From an uncultured Actinomycetes bacterium (GTDB lineage: Bacteria > Actinomycetota > Thermoleophilia > Solirubrobacterales > 70-9), in the NCBI GenBank assembly GCA_946482365.1, contig CAMLQY010000026.1, positions 1-24,100 on the forward strand: a stretch of 24,100 bases of DNA, read 5' to 3'. A program made the translations under genes and the position numbers. Below, piece after piece: positions 1-6,765 of the stretch (positions within the stretch are counted from its first letter, which is position 1; each line of letters begins with the position of its first letter). The notes under the pieces are model-generated. The model was not told the DNA's origin. It saw only the letters and a program-made list of their open reading frames with translations, and ran no database searches.

Positions 1-651
1 GCGGGAAGCCGAGCGGCTTCGCGGTCAGCGAGTGCATGTGGATCGGGTTGCGGTCTCCCGAAACGGCGCCGTAGCGCCGCCCCCGGTCCCCGCCCAGCTC
101 CCACTCCGCGCTAGCCCCCCGCTCTCCCGGGGGCTAGCGCGGAGTGGAAGCTGGGCGGGGGGCTTGCCGCGGCGCAGCATCGTGCTGGTGCTCTCCCAGA
201 CGATGCGGCGGCCGCTGAGGACTTTGGTGAGGAGGGAGAACGTCTGGCCGCGTGGGTGCGGCTGCAGCTTCGTCGGCCTGACCTCGAGCGTCAGCTCCTC
301 GCCGAGGCCGATGCGGCGGCGCTGCTCGATCCGGTTCTCGACGTGGACGAGGCCGACTGCGCCGAAGGGGAAGCCGCCGTCGGCCATCACCGCCATGTGC
401 AGCGGGAAGGCGAGCACGTGCGGGTAGGTGGGGGGGAGGTGGTCGCGCAGGGCGAAGCCGCAGACCCGCGCGTATGCGGCGGCCTGCTCGGGATCGGGCG
501 TCAGGCCGGCCAGCTCCAGCTCGATCTCCGGGATCTCGCTGCCGCGGCCGGGCACGAAGGGCAGCAGCGAGGCGCCGGGGATCATCGGCGCCGCGGCGCG
601 CGCGTAGAGCGGCAGGATGCTGGGCGGGCTCTGGAGCGTGCGTGTCTCCAT
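1..651 (-). pseudogene. MaoC-family (HtdX-like) hydratase, 3' end outside window, reading frame broken
   Basis: Starts at ATG 649-651. The first frame gives 208 residues that look like the N-terminal half of a double hot-dog 3-hydroxyacyl dehydratase, then stops at 25-27. The conserved C-terminal hydratase motif (RRYGAVSGDRNPIHMH) is present, but in another frame: its codons end at positions congruent to 2 mod 3, against 1 mod 3 for the N-terminal part. The motif frame has an upstream TAG at 134-136. The switch falls inside an inverted repeat at 88-160, whose left arm reads naturally on the minus strand as SAEWELGG while the right arm is its inverted copy. As written, the first-frame product lacks the catalytic Asp/His motif. 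Thiolase and FabG4-type genes lie upstream in the same direction, an arrangement known from M. tuberculosis Rv0243-Rv0242c-Rv0241c. A sequencing or assembly error at the hairpin is the main alternative to a real pseudogene. Confidence 0.75.
88..160. repeat. Near-perfect 32-bp inverted repeat inside maoC
   Basis: Arms 88-119 and 129-160 are reverse complements at 31 of 32 positions, separated by a 9-nt loop at 120-128. There is no T-tract, so it does not look like an intrinsic terminator. The left arm read on the minus strand fits the expected MaoC protein sequence, so the right arm looks like a fold-back copy that disrupted the frame. A mobile palindromic repeat is the other reading. Confidence 0.9.
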
Positions 652-815
652 CAGATGACCGACCTCCTGGCCGCGTGCGCCTGGGGGCGCGCGTGGCCAA
701 GCAGATCAAGGACGCAGGGCGCAGCCTTTGGTGGAGCCAAAGGCAAGCCCGAGGACGCAGAGATGCGCAGTGCCACGTGCATCTTCCAGGCGTGCGAGGT
801 TGGGGGGTCGGTCAT
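651..815 (-). CDS. Possible 54-codon ORF between fabG and maoC (doubtful)
   Basis: An ATG at 813-815 directly follows the fabG stop (TAG, 816-818). The frame stays open for 54 codons and ends in a TGA that shares one base with the maoC ATG (TGATG). This would suit translational coupling along the operon. However, the peptide (begins MTDPPTSHAWKM) has no recognisable domain, membrane segment or signal peptide. The stretch is also full of hairpins and a direct repeat, so it may be non-coding repeat DNA that is open by chance. I do not recognise it. Confidence 0.2.
   Translation of the reverse strand: MTDPPTSHAWKMHVALRISASSGLPLAPPKAAPCVLDLLGHARPQAHAARRSVI
668..699. repeat. Imperfect inverted repeat in the fabG-maoC gap
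   Basis: Arms 668-681 and 686-699 (TGGCCGCGTGCGCC and GGCGCGCGTGGCCA) pair at 12 of 14 positions around a 4-nt loop. There is no adjacent T-run. Confidence 0.6.
709..760. repeat. Short direct repeat flanking an 8-bp hairpin in the fabG-maoC gap
   Basis: AGGACGCAG occurs at 709-717 and again at 752-760, each followed within a few bases by GCGCAG. Between the copies lies a perfect hairpin with arms GCCTTTGG (724-731) and CCAAAGGC (737-744) and a 5-nt loop. This looks like a small structured repeat unit rather than ordinary coding sequence. Confidence 0.55.
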
Positions 816-2138
816 CTAAGCTCCCAGCAGGCTCTGGCCGCAGACGCGGACGACGTTGCCGTTGACCCCGGCTGAGGCCGGGCTGGCGAACCAGGCGATC
901 GTCTCGGCGACGTCGACCGGCAGCCCGCCCTGCGACATGCTGTTCATCCGCCGTCCCGCTTCGCGGATCGGGATCGGCATCGCCGCGGTCATCTGCGTCT
1001 CGATGAAGCCCGGGGCGACGGCGTTGATCGTCGCCTTGCGCTCCGCCAGCTCCGGCGCCAGGGCTTCGACCATGCCGATCACTCCCGCCTTGGAGGTCGC
1101 GTAGTTGGTTTGGCCCGAGTTGCCGGCGACCCCGCTCATCGAGGAGACGCAGACGATCCGGCCGTTCTCGCGCAGCAGGCCGCGCTCCAGCAGCTCGTCG
1201 TCGATCCGCTCCTCGCTGGAGAGGTTGATCTCCATCAGCGAGGTCCAGCGGTCCTCGGGCATCTTCGCGATCGTGCGGTCGCGGGTGACGCCGGCGTTGT
1301 GGACGACTATGTCGACGCCCCCCGCGAGCCGGTCGGCGATCTGCCCCGGTGCGTCCTCTTCGGTGATGTCGAGCTCGATCGTCTCGGCGTCGAGCTCCGT
1401 GGCGACCTTCGCCAGGTCGGCGGCCAGCGCCGGCACGTCGAGCAGGACCAGGCCTGCGCCGTCGCGGTGCAGGGTGGTGGCGATCGCCGCTCCGATCCCG
1501 CGTGAGGCGCCGGTGACGAGGGCGATCTTGCCGTCGAGCGGCTGGCTCCAGTCGATCGCGGGCACCTTGGCGACGGCGGTACCGACCTCGATCACCTGGC
1601 CGGAGACGTAGGCGGAGCGGGGGGAGAGCAGGAAGCGCAGGGTCGACTCCACCTCCCGCTCGGCGCCGTCGGCGACGTAGACCAGCTGCACGGCGATGCC
1701 GCGGCCGATCTCCTTGCCGAGCGAGCGGGTGAAGCCCTCGAGCGCGCGCTGCGCCGTGGCCGCCCGGGCCGGCAGGCCGGCCGGAGGCGTGCCGAGCACG
1801 ACGACCCGCCCGGAGGCCTGGACCCTCTTCACGTTGGGGTGGAAGAAGCGCTGCAGCTCGACCAGCTCGGTCGAGTCGGCGATCCCGGTGGCGTCGAAGA
1901 CGAGCGCCTTGACCGGGCTGTCCGATTTCTCGGGACGGGGGGCGCCGACGTCGCCGAGCAGGCGCTCGACCTGCTTGCCGAGCCTCCCGCCCGGGGCGGC
2001 GCCGAAGAGGACCGCGCCGGAGACGACCGGCGTGCCCGGTGCCTGGCGCTCCAGCTTCGCCGGTTGGGGCAGGCCGATGCGAGGTGCTACGAACCGGCCC
2101 GGGGGCGAGTTGACGACGCGCGAGTAGAGGTCGCTCAT
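816..2138 (-). CDS. fabG: 3-oxoacyl-(ACP/CoA) reductase, long FabG4-type SDR
   Basis: This 440-aa protein should reduce 3-oxoacyl thioesters to 3-hydroxyacyl thioesters with NAD(P)H in the cytoplasm. It is about 190 residues longer than ordinary FabG. Residues 1-195 form a degenerate N-terminal Rossmann-like domain, and residues 200-440 carry the active SDR domain. That domain shows TGASRGIG at 209-216, NAG at 281-283, catalytic Ser333, Tyr346 and Lys350 (YATSK), and the PGFIET segment. This matches high-molecular-weight FabG4 of mycobacteria (about 454 aa). The ATG at 2136-2138 was chosen because it overlaps the thiolase stop (ATGA) and gives the usual length. A longer open frame upstream lies over the thiolase gene and is spurious. 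It is expected to work with the neighbouring thiolase and the MaoC hydratase in fatty-acid turnover or elongation. Confidence 0.93.
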   Translation of the reverse strand: MSDLYSRVVNSPPGRFVAPRIGLPQPAKLERQAPGTPVVSGAVLFGAAPGGRLGKQVERLLGDVGAPRPEKSDSPVKALVFDATGIADSTELVELQRFFHPNVKRVQASGRVVVLGTPPAGLPARAATAQRALEGFTRSLGKEIGRGIAVQLVYVADGAEREVESTLRFLLSPRSAYVSGQVIEVGTAVAKVPAIDWSQPLDGKIALVTGASRGIGAAIATTLHRDGAGLVLLDVPALAADLAKVATELDAETIELDITEEDAPGQIADRLAGGVDIVVHNAGVTRDRTIAKMPEDRWTSLMEINLSSEERIDDELLERGLLRENGRIVCVSSMSGVAGNSGQTNYATSKAGVIGMVEALAPELAERKATINAVAPGFIETQMTAAMPIPIREAGRRMNSMSQGGLPVDVAETIAWFASPASAGVNGNVVRVCGQSLLGA

Positions 2139-3427
2139 GACGGGTCCCCAGGGGCTTCGAGCATTGCGACGACGCCCTGGCCGCCGGCGGCGCAGATGCT
2201 GATCGCGCCGCGTCCCGAGCCGCGCTCGTGCAGCGCCTTGGCGAGGCTGGCGACGATCCGCCCTCCCGTCGCGGCGAAGGGGTGCCCGGCGGCGAGCGAG
2301 CCGCCGTTGACGTTGAGCTTCTCGCGGTCGATCTCGCCGAGCGGCTTCTCGCGCCCGAGGCGCTCGCGGCAGAAGCGTTCGTCCTCCCAGGCCCGCAGCG
2401 TGCAGAGCACCTGGGCGGCGAAGGCCTCGTGGATCTCGTAGAGGTCGAAGTCCTGCAGCGAGAGCCCGGCGCGGTCGAGCATCGCCGGCATCGCGTAGGC
2501 CGGCGCCATCAGCAGCCCCTCGCGCTTGTGCACGTGGTCGATCGCCGCGGTCTGGCCGTCGGCGAACCAGGCGAGGACGGGCAGGTCGTGCTCCTTCGCC
2601 CACTCCTCGCTGGCAAGCAGCACCGCGGAGGCGCCGTCTGAGAGCGGGGTCGAGTTGGCGGCGGTCATCGTTCCCTCCTCGCCGCCGAAGACGGGACCGA
2701 GCTTGGCCAGCTTCTCAGCCGAGGAGTCGGGGCGCATGTTCTGGTCGCGCTCGAGCCCGAGGTAGGGGTTGACCAGGTCGTCCATGAAGCCGCGCTCGTA
2801 GGCGGCGGCGAGGTTGTGGTGGCTGCGAACCGCGAGCTCGTCCTGCTCCTCGCGCCCGATCTCCCACTCCGAGGCCATCACCGCGCAGTGCTCGCCCATC
2901 GAGAGACCGGTGCGCGGCTCCTCGTTGCGTGGGATCGAGGGGACCACGTGGCTGGGCCGCAGGCGGGTCATCTGCCGCACGCGCCCCCAGCTCGACTTCT
3001 CCCGGTTGGCGTCGAGCAGGACTTCGCGCAGGTCCTCGTTGAGCCCGATCGGCGCGTCGGAGGTGGTGTCGGCGCCGCAGGCGATGCCGGCGTCGATCTG
3101 CCCGAGGGCGATCTTGTTGGCGAGGAGGATCGTCGTCTCCAGCCCGGTGCCGCAGGCCTGCTGCACGTCGTAGGCGGGGGTCTCCGGCGCGAGCCTGGTG
3201 CCGAGCACGCTCTCGCGGGTCAGGTCGCGGTCGCGCGAGTGCTTGAGCACGGCGCCCCCGGCGACCTCGCCGAGCCGCTCGCCCTGCAGGGAGAAGCGTT
3301 CGACGAGCCCCTCCAGGGCCGCGGTGAGCATGTCCTGGTTGGAAGCGCGCGAATACACGGAGTTCGAGCGTGCGAACGGGATCCGGTTGCCGCCGACGAC
3401 GGCGACCCGGCGAGGCTTATCGATCAA
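2135..3427 (-). CDS. Acetyl-CoA acetyltransferase / 3-ketoacyl-CoA thiolase (FadA2-like)
   Basis: This 430-aa thiolase would cleave 3-ketoacyl-CoA with CoA, or condense two acyl-CoAs in the reverse direction. Visible catalytic features are the nucleophilic Cys92 (QQACGTGLETT), His333 (HEAFAAQ), His382 (GHPFAATGG) and the acid-base Cys412 (CAAGGQG). The reading frame begins at TTG (3425-3427) with an AAAGG element about 10 bases upstream; no in-frame ATG or GTG fits the N-terminus RRVAVVGGNRIPFAR. Its TGA overlaps the fabG ATG. It is the first gene of the minus-strand lipid operon and sits behind a good promoter candidate. The long HEAFA-to-GHP spacing (about 49 residues) resembles the FadA2/FadI group rather than the short PhaA type. 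Substrate chain length cannot be told. Confidence 0.93.
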   Translation of the reverse strand: MIDKPRRVAVVGGNRIPFARSNSVYSRASNQDMLTAALEGLVERFSLQGERLGEVAGGAVLKHSRDRDLTRESVLGTRLAPETPAYDVQQACGTGLETTILLANKIALGQIDAGIACGADTTSDAPIGLNEDLREVLLDANREKSSWGRVRQMTRLRPSHVVPSIPRNEEPRTGLSMGEHCAVMASEWEIGREEQDELAVRSHHNLAAAYERGFMDDLVNPYLGLERDQNMRPDSSAEKLAKLGPVFGGEEGTMTAANSTPLSDGASAVLLASEEWAKEHDLPVLAWFADGQTAAIDHVHKREGLLMAPAYAMPAMLDRAGLSLQDFDLYEIHEAFAAQVLCTLRAWEDERFCRERLGREKPLGEIDREKLNVNGGSLAAGHPFAATGGRIVASLAKALHERGSGRGAISICAAGGQGVVAMLEAPGDPS

Positions 3428-3462
3428 GGAAGGTCAACCTTTCGTTACAGGGATCGATGCAC

Positions 3463-3490
3463 AGGTTAACGAGACATAGATCGATGTCAA
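3463..3490 (-). promoter_or_regulatory. Candidate promoter of the thiolase-fabG-maoC operon with dyad
   Basis: Read on the minus strand, TTGACA (3485-3490) is followed by a 16-bp spacer and TAACCT (3463-3468), about 35 bases before the thiolase start. A near-palindrome GACATAGATCGATGTC (3473-3488) fills the spacer and overlaps the -35, where a repressor could block RNA polymerase. A second perfect palindrome, GGTCACCGTGACC, lies just upstream at 3500-3512. Function is inferred from sequence alone. Confidence 0.5.
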
Positions 3491-3620
3491 CGTCTATCGG
3501 GTCACCGTGACCATCCGCACATTCGGTGACTTCGCCTTTATGGGGCAAATAGCACCGGGAAAGACGAAGTCAGCGCAAAGGGGGTGGGGCCGATGGGCCT
3601 GGTGGGCTCGTTCTGGGTGG

Positions 3621-5747
3621 CTAGGCCTCGGAGAAGCCGAGGCGGAGGTAGATACGGCGCAGGGGCTTCGGCGCCCACCAGTTCCACTCGCCGAAGAGGC
3701 GCATCAGGGAGGGGACGAGGAGGGCGCGGACGATTGTCGCGTCGATCATCACGCCGAAGGCCATCCCGATCGCGATCTGCTTGACGAAGAAGACGCTGCT
3801 GACGCCGAAGGCGAGGAAGACGATTGCGATCGCCACGGCGGCGGCGGTGATCACGCGGCCGGTGCGGGCGATGCCGACCGCCACGGCCTCCTCGTTGGAA
3901 TCGCCGAGGTCGCGCCGCTCCTTGATCCGCGCCATCACCAGGACCGCGTAGTCGGTGGCGAGGCCGAAGATGATGGCGAAGAGAAAGACCAGGCTGGTCA
4001 CCTCGACCGCCGCGGGGCCGGTGTAGTCGAGCGGCGAGTCGAGCCAGCCCTCCTGGAAGGCGAGGACGAGGATGCCGAGGGTGGCGCCCAGGGTCAGGGT
4101 GTTCATCACCAGCGTCTTCAGCGGCAGCAGCACCGAGCCGGTGAGCAGGAAGAGCAGCACCAGGGTCGTCAGGGCGACGATCGCCACGACCAGCGGCGCG
4201 TGCTCGAGCAGGCTCTGCTTCTGGTCGATGAAGCGGGCCGTGTTGCCCGCGACCAGGACCGTGGCCGATCCGGGCGGGGGCAGGTCGCGGATCGCGTGCA
4301 CCGAGTCCTGCGAGGCGCCGCTCAGGGCCGGCGCGGCGAGGGCGAAGTTGGCGTAGGCGAGGTCGCCGGCGGGTGCGAACGGGGTCCCGCGCACGACGCC
4401 GCCGACCGCTTCCACCTGGCGCTGGAAGGCGGCGAGCCGGTCCGGCGGCGTGCGGCCGTCGATGGCGACGGTGACCGCCTCGGTGACGTCGCGCGGGTAA
4501 TGGGCGTCGAGGTACTTGTAGGCGTCGTATGAGGGCTGGCCGGGGGGCACGGCTTCGGCGCTCGGCCCGGTCAGGGTCGTCCATAGCAGGGGCGCCGCGG
4601 CGGCGAGGAGCAGCGCCGAGCTGGCCAGGGCGACGGCCACCGGGCGGCGCATGACGCCGCGTGCCAGCCGGTACCAGCCGTCGGAGGTGTCGGAGACGGC
4701 GGGGCCGCGGCGGATCGAGAGTGCGTCGATGCGGGTGCCGAGCAAGGCCAGCAGCGAGGGGACGACGAGGATCGCGATCAGCGAGGAGAGGACCGCCACC
4801 GAAGCGCCCGCCACCGCCATCGAGTAGAGGAAGCGCTGCGGCATCACGATCAGCGCCGCCAGCGCCGCGGCGACGGTCAGGCCGGAGAAGACCACGGTGC
4901 GGCCGGCGCGCTGCACCGTGCGGCGATGGGCCTCCCGCGTGGCACCTTCGCCTGCCAGCTCCTCGCGGTAGCGGGAGACCATCAGCAGCGCGTAGTCGAC
5001 GGCAAGCCCAAGGCTGAGACCGGTGGCGATGTTGAGCGCGAAGAGCGAGGTGTCGACGAAGCCCGACATGACCCGCAGCACGAGCAGCGTGCCGACGATC
5101 GAGATCACGCCGATCAGGAGCGGGACCGAGGCGGCGATCACGCCGCGGAAGACGAAGAGCAGGAAGAGGGCGAGGATCGGGAAGGCGATCAGCTCCGCCT
5201 TGGTCAGGTCCTCGCGGGTCTGGTCGTTGGTCTCGTTGAAGCCCTGCGCGAAGCCCCCCTGGGCGACGTCGAGCGAGCTCCGCGCGATCGCCTCCTGTAC
5301 CCCCTCGGCCGCCACGCCCCCCGCGTCCTCGAGGTCTTCGGTCGAGAGGTAGCCGGCGATCGCCAGCGATTCCCCGTCGCGAGCGATCAGCGCCGCGCCG
5401 GCGCCCCGATCGCGCAGCGGGTTGACGACGCGGCCGATGTGCTCGACGTCTTCCATGCCGGCCGTGATGCGCGCCACCTCGCGGCGTACGGCGGGGTCGG
5501 TCACCTCGAGGGGGCCGCCGCCGGGGGCGCGCACGACGAGGACGATCGCCGGGTTCGGGTCGTAGCCGAGCTGGTCCCGCAGCAGCCCGCTCGCCTGCTC
5601 GCTCTCGGAGGCGGGGTCGGTGAAACCGGCCGCCTTCAGGTGGTGCTCGACGTCGCGGCCGACCGCCAGCGCCAGCAGGGTGAAGGCCCCGACGGCGGCG
5701 AGGACGAGCTTCGGGTGCTTCCAGGTGAGGTTTGCGATCCGGTTCAT
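3621..5747 (-). CDS. MMPL-family RND-type transporter
   Basis: This 708-aa inner-membrane protein has the duplicated RND layout: TM1 (about 13-30), a large extracytoplasmic loop (31-180), a TM bundle (about 185-340), TM7 (about 370-390), a second loop (395-515) and a second TM bundle (about 518-685). Each bundle carries the Asp-Tyr pair used for proton relay in MmpL proteins (Asp251-Tyr252 in LAVDYAL, Asp599-Tyr600 in LATDYAV). It probably exports a lipid or hydrophobic compound using the proton gradient. The start at ATG 5745-5747 gives MNRIANLTWKHPK, typical for the family; the open frame extends further upstream but crosses the divergent regulator. The ribosome-binding site is weak. The divergent HxlR-type gene 111 bp away is a likely regulator. 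Cargo is unknown. Confidence 0.92.
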   Translation of the reverse strand: MNRIANLTWKHPKLVLAAVGAFTLLALAVGRDVEHHLKAAGFTDPASESEQASGLLRDQLGYDPNPAIVLVVRAPGGGPLEVTDPAVRREVARITAGMEDVEHIGRVVNPLRDRGAGAALIARDGESLAIAGYLSTEDLEDAGGVAAEGVQEAIARSSLDVAQGGFAQGFNETNDQTREDLTKAELIAFPILALFLLFVFRGVIAASVPLLIGVISIVGTLLVLRVMSGFVDTSLFALNIATGLSLGLAVDYALLMVSRYREELAGEGATREAHRRTVQRAGRTVVFSGLTVAAALAALIVMPQRFLYSMAVAGASVAVLSSLIAILVVPSLLALLGTRIDALSIRRGPAVSDTSDGWYRLARGVMRRPVAVALASSALLLAAAAPLLWTTLTGPSAEAVPPGQPSYDAYKYLDAHYPRDVTEAVTVAIDGRTPPDRLAAFQRQVEAVGGVVRGTPFAPAGDLAYANFALAAPALSGASQDSVHAIRDLPPPGSATVLVAGNTARFIDQKQSLLEHAPLVVAIVALTTLVLLFLLTGSVLLPLKTLVMNTLTLGATLGILVLAFQEGWLDSPLDYTGPAAVEVTSLVFLFAIIFGLATDYAVLVMARIKERRDLGDSNEEAVAVGIARTGRVITAAAVAIAIVFLAFGVSSVFFVKQIAIGMAFGVMIDATIVRALLVPSLMRLFGEWNWWAPKPLRRIYLRLGFSEA

Positions 5748-5820
5748 CGGGGAACTAACGGGGTGAAGGGGGTGGGGGTGAGATTTCCGTGGGCCAAAGA
5801 CCGTACCAGATTTCCAAGGA

Positions 5821-5852
5821 AGTACTTTGAATAACAAATTGACTGATAGGAT
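5821..5852 (+). promoter_or_regulatory. Dyad operator and leaderless-type promoter in the HxlR/MMPL intergenic region
   Basis: This is the most AT-rich patch in the area. An imperfect dyad, AGTACTTTG-AATAA-CAAATTGACT (5821-5844), resembles the inverted repeats bound by winged-helix regulators. TAGGAT (5847-5852) sits as a -10 element exactly 7 bases before the regulator ATG at 5859, so the transcript could begin at the start codon. No convincing -35 is visible. A regulator bound to the dyad could control both divergent genes. Confidence 0.4.
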
Positions 5853-5858
5853 CTTCTC

Positions 5859-6551
5859 ATGACGCGCCGCCAGTACGACCAGGCCTGCAGCGTCGCCGGG
5901 GCCCTCGACCGGGTCGGTGAGCGCTGGTCGCTGCTGATCGTGCGCGAGCTGCTGCTCGGGCCACTGCGCTTCTCCGACCTCGCTCGCGCTGTCGGCAAGG
6001 CTCCCACGGACGTGCTGACGAAACGCCTTCGCGACATGGAGCAGGACGGGATCGTCCGCCGCCGTGAGCTCGATCCCCCCGCGTCGGCCGTCGTCTACGA
6101 GCTGACCGAGCTCGGCCGCGAGCTCGACCGGCCGCTGATCGAGCTGGGCCGCTGGGGCCTGAACTTCTATGCGGCCAGCGACGTCGGGGAGCTGGACCCC
6201 TCCTGGCTGCCCAACTCCCTCCGGGTCGTCCTGCAGCCGCCTGACGACGTGACAATGGCGGTCCAGCTTCGCAGCGAGGGCCACGCCTTCCGGTTGCGGA
6301 TCGGCGCCGGCCGGATCGAGGCCGAAAGGGGCGAGGCGGCCGCTCCCGACCTGACTCTCTCCGGGGCACCGCGGGCGATACTCGGCGCCCTGGTCATGGG
6401 TAGCGGCGACGTCACCGACGTGGAGATCTCCGGCGACGGCGAGGCGTTCGCGACCCTCTGCTCGGCGGTCGTCCTGCCCGAGCGCCTGCGCGAAGACGCG
6501 AGAGCGGTGATCGGCGCGGTGGGTGCCGGCGCTACTGCTCGTACAGCTTGA
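5859..6551 (+). CDS. HxlR-family winged-helix regulator with C-terminal SCP2-like domain
   Basis: This 230-aa protein has an HxlR helix-turn-helix at about residues 8-100, with Cys10 near the N-terminus, the GERWSLLIVRELLLGPLRFSDL core and TKRLRDMEQDGIVRR as wing and recognition region. Residues about 115-225 resemble an SCP2/sterol-carrier fold (APDLTLSGAPRAILGAL followed by ISGDGEAF). That domain may sense a lipid-like ligand. It is divergent from the MMPL exporter, so control of lipid export is the natural hypothesis. There is no Shine-Dalgarno sequence, and a -10-like TAGGAT lies 7 bases before the ATG, fitting leaderless translation. Its 3' end overlaps the convergent ferredoxin gene by 20 bp (6532-6551). 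Confidence 0.88.
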   Translation: MTRRQYDQACSVAGALDRVGERWSLLIVRELLLGPLRFSDLARAVGKAPTDVLTKRLRDMEQDGIVRRRELDPPASAVVYELTELGRELDRPLIELGRWGLNFYAASDVGELDPSWLPNSLRVVLQPPDDVTMAVQLRSEGHAFRLRIGAGRIEAERGEAAAPDLTLSGAPRAILGALVMGSGDVTDVEISGDGEAFATLCSAVVLPERLREDARAVIGAVGAGATARTA

Positions 6552-6765
6552 CGACGCGGACGCTGCCCTCGGGGGCGGCGTCGACGCAGAGGTTGCAGAG
6601 GACGCACTCGTCGAGGTTGCCCTCGACGACTTCGACCCCGGAGTCGGTCGCCTTGAAGATGTCGACCGGGCAGACTTCCTCCAGCTTCGCGGCCAGCGCC
6701 GCGTCGGCGGCGACCGATGCGTCGACCTCGACGTCGATGAAGACCTTGCTCAACGTCTCGCTCAT
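6532..6765 (-). CDS. Small ferredoxin with one predicted [4Fe-4S] cluster
   Basis: This 77-aa acidic protein has only four cysteines: Cys32 in CPVDIF and Cys54, Cys57 and Cys60 in CVLCNLC. In two-cluster bacterial ferredoxins the second motif ends CxxCxxCxxxCP. Here that last Cys is Ala64 (CVDAAP), and the first three cysteines of motif one are absent. The remaining four are the ones that would ligate a single cluster, as in FixX-type ferredoxins. It is last in the minus-strand operon: its ATG overlaps the sucD-like stop (ATGA), and its tail overlaps the convergent regulator by 20 bp. The electron-transfer partner is not visible in the window. Confidence 0.85.
   Translation of the reverse strand: MSETLSKVFIDVEVDASVAADAALAAKLEEVCPVDIFKATDSGVEVVEGNLDECVLCNLCVDAAPEGSVRVVKLYEQ

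Noticed and set aside
88..160. CRISPR repeat or tRNA-like structure
   Set aside because: It is a single inverted repeat without tandem units or spacers, and has no tRNA arms or anticodon loop.
2139..2603. N-terminal extension of the fabG reading frame to 595 aa
   Set aside because: It lies wholly over the thiolase gene, is Arg/Ala-rich shadow sequence, and the ATG at 2138 overlaps the thiolase stop and gives the family length.
5748..6284. N-terminal extension of the MMPL frame to 887 aa
   Set aside because: It runs antisense through the HxlR gene and lacks family similarity; MNRIANLTWKHPK at 5747 is a normal MMPL start.
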